From an uncultured Bacilli bacterium (GTDB lineage: Bacteria > Bacillota_I > Bacilli_A > RF39 > UBA660), in the NCBI GenBank assembly GCA_944363695.1, contig CALVUW010000016.1, positions 1 through 13,718 of the forward strand: a stretch of DNA of 13,718 nt. The letters are read 5' to 3'. Within the stretch, counting starts at the first letter, position 1. Each line of letters begins with the position of its first letter. The translations under genes were made by a program, and so were the position numbers. The notes beneath the pieces are model-generated. The model saw nothing but the letters and a program-made list of their open reading frames with translations. It was not told the origin of the DNA and ran no database searches. Below, piece by piece: positions 7,159 to 12,932 of the stretch.

Positions 7159-7187
7159 ACTATAACAAGCAAACATATATTCGTCAA
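7159..7187 (-). promoter_or_regulatory. Sigma-A promoter of the rhodanese-rmuC operon
   Basis: TTGACG at 7182-7187, 17-bp spacer, TATAGT at 7159-7164, with a TGT extended -10. Ten of twelve consensus positions match. The leader to 7083 would be about 70 nt. Confidence 0.75.
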
Positions 7188-7204
7188 TAGTTGTTTTTTA
7201 ATTC

Positions 7205-7230
7205 AAGAAAAAAGAAGCAATCTTGCCTCT
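7205..7230 (-). terminator. Rho-independent terminator of the TasA-like gene
   Basis: AGAGGCA pairs with TGCTTCT (one G-U) around a 4-nt loop, followed by TTTTTTCTT on the minus strand. The first arm reaches the last base of the stop codon. Confidence 0.75.
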
Positions 7231-7781
7231 TATTGCACTTGTGCTCCTTCAATACGAAGTTTTCCTTTCCACACTTGGCCCTGAATATCAGCATCCATAT
7301 CTGATCTAATCCATACACGTAAAACATACTGATTCGTAACACTACCATTAATGGTACCAGATGTTAATAAACGACTATCACCAGTTCCTAAACTATTCAA
7401 CAACGCTGCACTTCCTACGCTACCATTAACATCTAAACTGTATTTTAAAAATACTTCATCTAGTGCCACTTCGTTACTAGCAACCGCTACATCATCTAAG
7501 TAAATTTGATATTGAATTGGTACATTTCCACTATTTTGTAATGAAAAAGTAAAACCTGCACTTGCTAGCCCATCTTCATCGCTCATTGGAAGCGCATCAC
7601 TAATATTAATTTCATTTCCTTCTTGTAAAGTTAACTTCAAATCTCCTAGGGTAAGTACATTATCGGTAGTACCTGTACGGCTATAATTAAAAGCTGCAAA
7701 AGTAACGCCGATAACAACGAGTATTAAAGCAACAACTATAACTACCAAAAAAATTGTGTTTTTCTTTTGTCCATCTTTCAT
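7230..7781 (-). CDS. TasA/camelysin-like exported protein with SipW-type signal
   Basis: A 183-residue exported or membrane-anchored protein. It has a basic N-terminus, a long hydrophobic segment (about 9-31) ending in GVTFAAFNYSRTGTTDNVLTLGDLKLTL. This resembles the SipW-dependent signal of TasA, camelysin and related proteins: a hydrophobic core, then A-x-F/Y, a Thr-rich spacer with Asn, then G-x-L-x-L. The remainder is a beta-rich ectodomain with NSGNVPIQYQIYLDD (about 83-97), typical of the beta-sandwich found in these proteins. TasA itself forms biofilm fibres; whether this one does is unknown. No SipW signal peptidase gene is in the window. The ATG at 7781 follows AGGTGGG. It has its own promoter and terminator, so it is monocistronic. 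Confidence 0.7.
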   Translation of the reverse strand: MKDGQKKNTIFLVVIVVALILVVIGVTFAAFNYSRTGTTDNVLTLGDLKLTLQEGNEINISDALPMSDEDGLASAGFTFSLQNSGNVPIQYQIYLDDVAVASNEVALDEVFLKYSLDVNGSVGSAALLNSLGTGDSRLLTSGTINGSVTNQYVLRVWIRSDMDADIQGQVWKGKLRIEGAQVQ

Positions 7782-7807
7782 TTTCCCACCTACAATAATA
7801 CACTTAG

Positions 7808-7837
7808 ATCATATCATAAATTAGAGGAAAATGACAA
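7808..7837 (-). promoter_or_regulatory. Sigma-A-type promoter of the TasA-like gene
   Basis: TTGTCA at 7832-7837, 18-bp spacer, TATGAT at 7808-7813 with a TGA extended -10. A second overlapping TATGAT at 7813-7818 has too short a spacing (13). Confidence 0.6.
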
Positions 7838-7870
7838 GTTTTTATCATAAGATTGTAAAACTAATTGTTA

Positions 7871-8821
7871 TCATGGTAATTGACTTCGTTTAATATTGGT
7901 TACTTCTTGATCGTTAACCCGAATAGAAGCTACCGTTACATCATAATTATCAAATATGCAATAACCTATAGTGTACAAGACTTCTTCTTTAATTTCTCCT
8001 TGACTATCAAATAAAGCATCGTTAAAGTTCAAAATGAATAAGTCATCTTCTTGTCGATAATCTGTCAATTTGGTATCCTCATTAATTAAACTCATTAAAT
8101 TTGGCTCATAAATATAACCAGTAGTAAGTTCTTCAATAATAATGTCAATCTTATCACGGCTATCATTTACATATTTAGTAACTGGTACATAATAAGCACC
8201 ATCATCAACACTTTCTACATAATAGATAACTACTTTATTAATATCTTTGGTAGAAGTTAAATCATAACGCTTATTAATGCCAATATTTCTCGTTAGAATA
8301 TCACTTAATGGCTCTTTACTTTGTGGATACTTAGTTAATGGCTCTCCTTCTACTTCTATTTTCACCGCTTTTATATTGGATAATTCTGTTAAACTATAGA
8401 CAATGGCTTCTATCATTTTCTGTTCCAAATCTGCTTCTATTTTTAAAATATCATCTGAAAAATTAACAGTTAAAGTATTATCGGTTTCCATGACGGATAA
8501 TACTTTGGTTCCTTTTGGAATAACGGGATGTAGCCTTTCTGGAAATTTTGTGCTACTACTAATTGTTAGATTTGTTAAGATTGTTTTCGCATTCTCTACA
8601 ACATCGGTAGTATCTAGTAAAATTTTTGTCTTTACTAAATAGTTATTTTGATCTAATAAATAGATAGAATGGTTTCCAAGTCCTGTAATATATTCTAATT
8701 CTAAATTAGTACGAAGTGTTTTCTCTGGCGTACTAGCAGTAGGAATAAAGTAAATTGCTACAATAATAAAAATACTCATTGTTGTTACAAAAATTTTTCG
8801 TAATGCTTTTTTTCTCAACAT
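7871..8821 (-). CDS. gerM: GerM-like sporulation protein with two GerMN domains
   Basis: A 316-residue protein with an N-terminal hydrophobic anchor (about 10-28) and two extracytoplasmic GerMN domains, about 51-162 and 195-308. Each shows the family pattern: strand, a helix with an LT(T) turn, a 'P-x-G-T-x-x-x-S-V' or equivalent strand, a 'x-V-N-F-S/N-D' strand, then a helix and a final hydrophobic strand (for example IPKGTKVLSV, TLTVNFSDDIL, LFILNFNDAL). In B. subtilis GerM helps assemble the SpoIIQ-SpoIIIAH channel between mother cell and forespore. That GerM is a lipoprotein; here there is no lipobox cysteine after the hydrophobic segment. AGGTG lies 7 nt before ATG 8821. It lies next to gerE and near spoIIIAH. 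No strong promoter is visible; a weak sigma-E-like AATACGCT occurs at 8840-8847. Confidence 0.87.
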   Translation of the reverse strand: MLRKKALRKIFVTTMSIFIIVAIYFIPTASTPEKTLRTNLELEYITGLGNHSIYLLDQNNYLVKTKILLDTTDVVENAKTILTNLTISSSTKFPERLHPVIPKGTKVLSVMETDNTLTVNFSDDILKIEADLEQKMIEAIVYSLTELSNIKAVKIEVEGEPLTKYPQSKEPLSDILTRNIGINKRYDLTSTKDINKVVIYYVESVDDGAYYVPVTKYVNDSRDKIDIIIEELTTGYIYEPNLMSLINEDTKLTDYRQEDDLFILNFNDALFDSQGEIKEEVLYTIGYCIFDNYDVTVASIRVNDQEVTNIKRSQLP

Positions 8822-8847
8822 GGTATATCACCTACTATAAGCGTATT

Positions 8848-8872
8848 AAAAAAAGTACTAAATTAGTACTTT
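8848..8872 (-). terminator. Rho-independent terminator of gerE
   Basis: AAAGTACT pairs exactly with AGTACTTT (8-9 bp, short loop), followed by a run of T on the minus strand. The upstream arm includes part of the gerE stop codon at 8871-8873. It separates gerE from gerM. Confidence 0.8.
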
Positions 8873-9077
8873 ACAAATGAATTTCTTGTAATTTTAATAA
8901 TTCTACTACCGCACTAGATCGTCCCTTCACCCCTAGTTTTTGCATAACATTTGATATATGATTTCGTACTGTTTTTTCACTGATATGTAATAGTAATGCT
9001 ATCTCTTTTGTAGTTTTACTGGTTACTAATAACTCAAAGACTTCTTTTTCTCGTTGTGTTAATATCCCTCTATGCAT
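8871..9077 (-). CDS. gerE: GerE, late mother-cell sporulation transcription regulator
   Basis: A 68-residue stand-alone LuxR/GerE-type helix-turn-helix with no receiver or sensor domain, close to the 74 residues of B. subtilis GerE. It follows the B. subtilis sequence closely across the whole domain: LTQREKEVFELL (6-17), SKTTKEIA (20-27), ISEKTVRNHISN (32-43) and MQKLGVKGRSSAVVELL (45-61). GerE in B. subtilis acts in the mother cell under sigma-K and tunes spore-coat genes. The ATG at 9077 follows an AAGGGG site with 8-nt spacing. A sigma-K-like promoter lies upstream and a terminator covers the stop, so it is monocistronic. The match to GerE rather than another LuxR protein rests on length, sequence and neighbours. 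Confidence 0.94.
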   Translation of the reverse strand: MHRGILTQREKEVFELLVTSKTTKEIALLLHISEKTVRNHISNVMQKLGVKGRSSAVVELLKLQEIHL

Positions 9078-9116
9078 GAGATTATCCCCTTCCCTTTTTA
9101 CATAATCGCTTCATAG

Positions 9117-9148
9117 TATCTTATGAAAAAAAGGATATTTGTTGTGGG
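9117..9148 (-). promoter_or_regulatory. Candidate sigma-K promoter of gerE
   Basis: CATAAGATA at 9117-9125 matches the sigma-K -10 pattern CATAnnnTA. A CACA that fits the short sigma-K -35 lies 17 nt upstream (9143-9146), in the loop of the spoIIIAH terminator. The leader to the start would be about 33 nt. No sigma-A promoter is visible. The sigma-K -35 carries little information, so the call leans on the -10 and on the gene being gerE. Confidence 0.55.
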
Positions 9149-9157
9149 ACAAATTCC
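9126..9157 (-). terminator. Rho-independent terminator of spoIIIAH
   Basis: GGAATTTGT pairs with ACAAATATCC (one bulged base) around a 6-nt loop CCCACA, followed by seven T on the minus strand. It lies 9 nt after the stop codon. Confidence 0.7.
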
Positions 9158-9166
9158 TAGGGTTTA

Positions 9167-9682
9167 TTATTTTTCAAATTTTACAGTAATAGTTTGTTTC
9201 TCTTTAAATTCGGCCTGAACAGAACGCATAATGTTATTAGCTAAAGTGGTATCATGTTTACTTGCTACCGCTACTACTTTAATTTGATTATTATCTACTT
9301 TAACAAAACTATCTAATTGATAGGTTTCTTTAATCATTTTTTCCAATTTTTCTTCTGTGCCTTCCACTTCTGATAAGTACTTTAATTGCTCATAAGCATT
9401 ATTTTTCTCTTCAGTAGTAGCATTCTCATCTGTCATAGTCGCTTGCAACTCTGTTTTGGTCGCATCACGATCTTCTTCCAAACTAACTCGTAAAGCCGTT
9501 AAGTTATCACTTTCACTAATCGTAGTACTGTCTTCTGTTTCTTCTTGGCCATCTTCTGTTTCTGTGGTTGTGGTGGCTTTACTAGCTACTAATAAATCAT
9601 TGGGCATCGTAATGTAGTAGACACTTAACACTAAAATCAAACTAAATAGCGTTAAAAACCACAAATTTTGTTTATTTATCAT
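9167..9682 (-). CDS. spoIIIAH: SpoIIIAH, mother-cell side of the engulfment channel
   Basis: A 171-residue membrane protein similar end to end to B. subtilis SpoIIIAH (218). The N-terminus MINKQNLWFLTLFSLILVLSVYYI is the expected anchor (helix about 7-25). Residues 36-60 are a Thr/Glu linker, shorter than in B. subtilis, and account for most of the length difference. The C-terminal domain (62-170) has LEEDRDATKTEL, EKNNAYEQLKYLSEVEGTEEKLEKMIK (SEVEGTE at 104-110), and KVVAVASKHDTTLANNIM. This YscJ/FliF-like domain forms a ring and binds SpoIIQ across the septum. AGGAGG lies 7 nt before ATG 9682. It has its own sigma-E-like promoter and terminator. The rest of spoIIIA is not in the window, which is unusual since it normally ends the eight-gene operon. 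Confidence 0.93.
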   Translation of the reverse strand: MINKQNLWFLTLFSLILVLSVYYITMPNDLLVASKATTTTETEDGQEETEDSTTISESDNLTALRVSLEEDRDATKTELQATMTDENATTEEKNNAYEQLKYLSEVEGTEEKLEKMIKETYQLDSFVKVDNNQIKVVAVASKHDTTLANNIMRSVQAEFKEKQTITVKFEK

Positions 9683-9706
9683 AAGTATTCCTCCTCAAAC
9701 TACTAT

Positions 9707-9735
9707 ACTGTATGAGGCTTTTTTTTATTTTATTC
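9707..9735 (-). promoter_or_regulatory. Candidate sigma-E promoter of spoIIIAH
   Basis: CATACAGT at 9707-9714 matches the sigma-E -10 CATACAnT. GAATAAA at 9729-9735, 14 nt upstream, matches five of seven positions of the sigma-E -35 (kmATATT). The start would lie near 9700, just before the AGGAGG site. The -35 overlaps the end of the ynbB gene. Confidence 0.6.
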
Positions 9736-10962
9736 CTGTTTTAAGGATAGAAGTCTTTTACAAGCGTTGATAACACCAAGACGACCATAAGCGTATGTTA
9801 ATGATCCCTGTTGATAAGCAATAAATGGTTCTCGAAGTGGTCCATCACAACTTAACTCAATAGAAGATCCTTGAGTAAAACTACCACTTGCCATAATGAC
9901 ATCATCTGTATAGCCTGGCATATAAGCTGGAATGGGTAAAGAGATAGCATCAATAGGAGAGGCTCCTTGAATACCTTGACAATAATGGATTAGATCTTGG
10001 TCATTATGAAAGATAATTGTCTGCACAATGTCACTACGTTTCTCATCCCATGTTGGTTCCACTAAATAGCCTAACTCTGCCAATAAGGCAGCGGTAAAGA
10101 CCGCCGTTTTTAAACTAGCAACCACCACACTAGGTGCCATAAATAATCCCTGTAAAATAGATTTATTAATACCTAAGGTAGGTCCTACCTCTTTTCCTTC
10201 TCCTGGTAGCGTTAAACGTTCAGCAACTAAAGAAATAAGTGTTTTTTTACCGACAACATACGCCCCATTCGGTGCAATGCCACCACCCATATTTTTGATA
10301 AGGGATCCAACTGCAATATCTGCTCCTACTGCTGTTGGTTCTTTTTCATCTACTAATTCACAATAACAATTATCTACCATAATAATGACATCTTGATCAA
10401 CTTTTCTAATAGCCTTAATTACTTTTTCTAACGAAGCAATTGAAAGTGTTTTCCTTGTAGAATAACCACGAGAGCGTTGAATTTCAATCACTTTTATTTT
10501 CTTTGATTGTAAAGTCGCTATAATAGCAGGAATATCAAAATCATCATCTTGTAAATCAATTTGTTCATAGGAAATATCAAATGACTTTAAAGAAGATGGA
10601 TTATCTACAATACCAATTACTTCATCTAATGTATCATAAAGTTTACCAGTAATACTAAGTAAGGTATCACCAGGACGTAATAGTGCAAATAAGGTGACGG
10701 TTAAGGCATGACTACCAGAGATAAACTGACTACGAACTAAAGCATCTTCACTTTCAAAAATTCTAGCATAAATTCTTTCTATTTTATCTCGACCAATATC
10801 ATTATATCCATACCCAGTAGTAGAAGCAAAATCCGTCTCGCTCACTTCTTCTGCCACAAAAGCTTCTAAAACCTTTTGACTATTATATCGTTCCAAATTA
10901 TCTAACTGTTCTAACTGTATTTTAATTTTCTCATCTACTTTTTTAATCTTTTCTTCTAGCAT
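9730..10962 (-). CDS. ynbB: Methionine gamma-lyase family PLP enzyme (YnbB type)
   Basis: A 410-residue cytoplasmic PLP-dependent protein of the Met_gamma_lyase/'aluminium resistance' family, to which B. subtilis YnbB belongs. Visible: STTGYGYNDIGRDKIERIYA (48-67), the phosphate-binding region RSQFISGSHAL (77-87), RSRGYSTRKTL (163-173), the cofactor ring Asp197 in MVDNCYCE, and the Schiff-base Lys223 in GSLIKNMGGG. LPIPAYMPGYTDDVIMASGSFTQGSSIELSCDGPLR near the C-terminus is also typical. Enzymes of this fold act on Cys/Met-type substrates, but the true substrate of YnbB is not settled and the family names should not be read as function. The ATG at 10962 overlaps the SDR stop by 7 nt, and its GGAGGTG site lies within the SDR gene. 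This is translational coupling. Confidence 0.92.
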   Translation of the reverse strand: MLEEKIKKVDEKIKIQLEQLDNLERYNSQKVLEAFVAEEVSETDFASTTGYGYNDIGRDKIERIYARIFESEDALVRSQFISGSHALTVTLFALLRPGDTLLSITGKLYDTLDEVIGIVDNPSSLKSFDISYEQIDLQDDDFDIPAIIATLQSKKIKVIEIQRSRGYSTRKTLSIASLEKVIKAIRKVDQDVIIMVDNCYCELVDEKEPTAVGADIAVGSLIKNMGGGIAPNGAYVVGKKTLISLVAERLTLPGEGKEVGPTLGINKSILQGLFMAPSVVVASLKTAVFTAALLAELGYLVEPTWDEKRSDIVQTIIFHNDQDLIHYCQGIQGASPIDAISLPIPAYMPGYTDDVIMASGSFTQGSSIELSCDGPLREPFIAYQQGSLTYAYGRLGVINACKRLLSLKQE

Positions 10963-11690
10963 TTTCTAACACCTCCATCTACACGAATCACACTATCATT
11001 GATATAACTTGCCGCTTCACTACTAAGAAAGTAAACTACATTGGCAATTTCTATTGGGTTTGCAAAACGACTCATCAATATTTTATGTATCTGTTGATTC
11101 TTAAAATCTGCGGTTAACGTCTGATTCATATCTGTATTGACCCAACCAGGAGCGATAGTATTAACTCGTATACGTGGGGCATAAACTGTTGCTAAGTTAT
11201 GCATCAAGGAAATCAATCCCGCTTTAGATACATCATAATCTAAGCTTTCAGGATAAGGGGTATCAATCCCATTGGTAGAACTGATCATAATAATAGACCC
11301 TCCGGTTACAATATATGGTTCAATCGCTCTACTTAATAAGAATGGGGCTATCGTGTTGACTTCTAAAGTCTTCATAAAATCATTTTTCTGCTTCATCTCG
11401 ACTATATTATCAAGGGCAATTCCAGCATTATTGACTAACACGTCAATTTGTGAAAAATTAGCGATTACCGTTTCCACGAATTTATGAATATCTACTTCAC
11501 TTGCTAAGTCTGCTTGTACCACAATTGCTCTTACGTTATATTTTTTTATTAATTCTTGTTGCAACTGATAAGCTTCATCTTTAGCTTGATGATAATGAAT
11601 AACAACATCATATCCATGCTGGGCGTATAAACTCACAATAGCTCTTCCCATTCCTTTACTACTTCCCGTTACAACTGCACACTTTCCCAT
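10956..11690 (-). CDS. Short-chain dehydrogenase/reductase (FabG-like)
   Basis: A 244-residue Rossmann-fold oxidoreductase. It has the cofactor motif TGSSKGMG (8-15), Asp61 and NNAG (87-90), the catalytic set Asn112, Ser138 and Tyr152-x3-Lys156, and the PGWVNTDM stretch after it. Ending RVDGG is typical of FabG-type proteins. The basic and polar residues after beta-2 (HYHQAK) lean to NADP(H), which is inference. The open frame runs on to 11825, but the start at 11690 is preferred: TGGAGGA lies about 6 nt upstream, and a near-consensus promoter (11713-11741) and the previous gene's terminator lie inside the longer reading. It is the first gene of an operon with ynbB. No fab genes are nearby, so fatty-acid synthesis is not implied. 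Confidence 0.92.
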   Translation of the reverse strand: MGKCAVVTGSSKGMGRAIVSLYAQHGYDVVIHYHQAKDEAYQLQQELIKKYNVRAIVVQADLASEVDIHKFVETVIANFSQIDVLVNNAGIALDNIVEMKQKNDFMKTLEVNTIAPFLLSRAIEPYIVTGGSIIMISSTNGIDTPYPESLDYDVSKAGLISLMHNLATVYAPRIRVNTIAPGWVNTDMNQTLTADFKNQQIHKILMSRFANPIEIANVVYFLSSEAASYINDSVIRVDGGVRKC

Positions 11691-11695
11691 AATAG

Positions 11696-11702
11696 TCCTC
11701 CA
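11696..11702 (-). promoter_or_regulatory. Ribosome binding site fixing the SDR start at 11690
   Basis: TGGAGGA, 5 nt from the ATG. The longer open frame to 11825 would run through the promoter and the upstream terminator. Confidence 0.75.
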
Positions 11703-11712
11703 GTCCACACAT

Positions 11713-11741
11713 AGTATACAGTATTTTGGAAATTTTGCCAA
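11713..11741 (-). promoter_or_regulatory. Sigma-A promoter of the SDR-ynbB operon
   Basis: TTGGCA at 11736-11741, 17-bp spacer, TATACT at 11713-11718: ten of twelve consensus positions. The leader is about 16 nt. Confidence 0.8.
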
Positions 11742-11774
11742 ATAAAAAGTCAATACAGAATATGCATTGGCTTT
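11741..11774 (-). terminator. Rho-independent terminator of the C39-peptidase operon
   Basis: On the minus strand AAAG-C-CAATGCA pairs with TGTATTG-A-CTTT (11 pairs with one C-A mismatch and one G-U) around a 5-nt loop, followed by a T-rich tail. The first arm includes part of the stop codon at 11773-11775. The tail touches the -35 of the next promoter. Confidence 0.65.
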
Positions 11775-12483
11775 ATTTTCTAATTTCAAACAAGAAATCT
11801 TCATAGCGATAAAAATCTTCTTCATTCCACCGAGAAAAGATATTGAAAGGCCGATAATACATTAATTGATCATTCATAACAAATAAATGAAGATTATCTT
11901 CATAACTAGTAACTTCTCTGCTATTTAGAAAACATTGATAATTACAATCACTTTCTAAAAAGTACATACTTTTTAATTCTTCTTGATAGAAATTTTGCAT
12001 TTCTTGTTCAAAAGAACTAGCAATTGCTTCCCAACTTGTAGAGAATGTTTGTAATAATTCATCATCTGTTACTAACTTTTCACTATCAAGATCAAATGTA
12101 TAGGTATCGATATCACTATAGGCATGTCCGGTGGCAGAATTAATTTTATTAGTAATTAAAGCTACTGATAAATAATTTTTGTTTAAACTTGCCGTATAAG
12201 TAAATTGTTGATATCTATTTTGAATGGCAGTATTATATTTAGTTTCTATTTCTTGATTGATGGTAGAAGCATCTTCACTATCTAAATTAATAGAAATTAA
12301 AGTCGAGGTTAGTCCACTTCCGGAAGCCTTATAGGTTGCAGTCTTATGAATATAATCATCTAGTGCAGTTTTCTGATTTTCACTTGGCCAGAAAGTAATA
12401 ATTAACCATAAAACGATAATAATAACGATGCCAATAATAAACCATTTAATTAATTTTCTTTTTTTCTCTTCTTCTAGTTCCAT
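11773..12483 (-). CDS. Bitopic membrane protein with RsiV/PdaC-like ectodomain (tentative)
   Basis: A 236-residue protein: a charged cytoplasmic start (MELEEEKKRKLIK), one membrane helix (about 14-32), then an extracytoplasmic domain. In the middle, NYLSVALITNKINSATGHAYSDIDTYTFDLDSEKLVTDDEL resembles the 'N-Y-L-S-x, G-x-H, x-Y-T-F-D-L, x-G-K-x-L-T-x-D-D' pattern of domains found in RsiV, PdaC and relatives (DUF3298/DUF4163). That match is by eye and the gH turn is imperfect. A CNYQC pair (about 180-184) could form a disulphide. The ATG at 12483 has AGGAGGG with a 6-nt spacer, 11 nt after the previous stop. It is the last gene of a three-gene operon with a C39-like peptidase. Role unknown. Confidence 0.7.
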   Translation of the reverse strand: MELEEEKKRKLIKWFIIGIVIIIVLWLIITFWPSENQKTALDDYIHKTATYKASGSGLTSTLISINLDSEDASTINQEIETKYNTAIQNRYQQFTYTASLNKNYLSVALITNKINSATGHAYSDIDTYTFDLDSEKLVTDDELLQTFSTSWEAIASSFEQEMQNFYQEELKSMYFLESDCNYQCFLNSREVTSYEDNLHLFVMNDQLMYYRPFNIFSRWNEEDFYRYEDFLFEIRK

Positions 12484-12494
12484 GGTATTCCCTC

Positions 12495-12914
12495 CTAACC
12501 AACATCTTCTTCTTCATTAGTTGAAGTTTCAACTTGATATCTAATAATTGAATACGATTTAGCATATTCAATCAGTTCTACTTCACCGGTTGTCAAATCA
12601 AAGTTAAACTCATATACAAACTCTTCATCACTAATAAAGAATCCTTTATAATTCGTATCGCTTAAAACATAAGTTTTTTCATAATACGTAATATCTTCTT
12701 CTGTTAAGCGTTTTTCTGATAAGGCTTCTTGATAATTATTTTGTAATTGCATTAACATATTACGGCTAACATTTGCCTTGGTCTGTTGCAAGTTGGAAAC
12801 CGGGGCGATATATTCTACTTGATAATAAGAGACAACACAATAGATGACGATGGCTATGATGATAACTGCAATCACTGCTGCAATAATAATTTTTTTCTTT
12901 TTATCTAATTTCAC
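12495..12914 (-). CDS. Small bitopic membrane protein of unknown function
   Basis: A 139-residue protein with a lysine-rich start (MKLDKKKK), one strong membrane helix (about 9-30) and a small exported domain that ends in an acidic tail (TSTNEEEDVG). It starts at GTG: GGGAGG at 12920-12925 is 5 nt from GTG 12914, while the ATG one base upstream is out of frame and followed at once by a stop. I do not recognise the exported domain; FVYEFNFDLTTGEVELIEYAKSYSIIRY looks like two or three beta strands. It lies between the C39-like peptidase and a second bitopic protein, with 18- and 11-nt gaps, so all three are almost surely co-transcribed. Confidence 0.72.
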   Translation of the reverse strand: MKLDKKKKIIIAAVIAVIIIAIVIYCVVSYYQVEYIAPVSNLQQTKANVSRNMLMQLQNNYQEALSEKRLTEEDITYYEKTYVLSDTNYKGFFISDEEFVYEFNFDLTTGEVELIEYAKSYSIIRYQVETSTNEEEDVG

Positions 12915-12919
12915 ATTAA

Positions 12920-12925
12920 CCTCCC
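12920..12925 (-). promoter_or_regulatory. Ribosome binding site deciding the GTG start at 12914
   Basis: GGGAGG, 5 nt before GTG. The overlapping ATG at 12915 reads ATG TGA, so it is not the start. Confidence 0.65.
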
Positions 12926-12932
12926 ACTTTCT

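Noticed and set aside
7084..7176. N-terminal extension of the rhodanese to 7176
   Set aside because: It contains the -10 and part of the promoter, and its residues do not fit a rhodanese domain or a clear signal peptide.
8403..8642. Plus-strand ORF of 79 codons inside gerM
   Set aside because: Antisense to a well-supported gerM coding sequence, with no family resemblance and no binding site.
5383..8821. TGA read as Trp (genetic code 4), since the organism could be Mollicutes-like
   Set aside because: Trp residues in conserved positions use TGG, and TGA serves as a stop at 5383 and 7871 exactly where the coupled start or family end is expected.
8840..8868. Sigma-E promoter of gerM (TACTAAT, 14 nt, AATACGCT)
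   Set aside because: Only 5/7 and 6/8 positions match, and the start would fall on the binding site. Kept as a weak remark in the gerM entry only.
9690..9720. Plus-strand terminator (CCTCA…TGAGG then T-run)
   Set aside because: No plus-strand gene is upstream to be terminated. The hairpin has a mismatch and long loop, and the segment is better explained as the spoIIIAH promoter and binding site.
11272..11487. Plus-strand ORF of 71 codons inside the SDR gene
   Set aside because: Antisense to conserved SDR motifs (NNAG to the catalytic Ser region), so a shadow.
11691..11825. N-terminal extension of the SDR to 11825
   Set aside because: It would run through a terminator and a near-consensus promoter and overlap the upstream gene by 53 nt. 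The binding site at 11696-11702 supports 11690.
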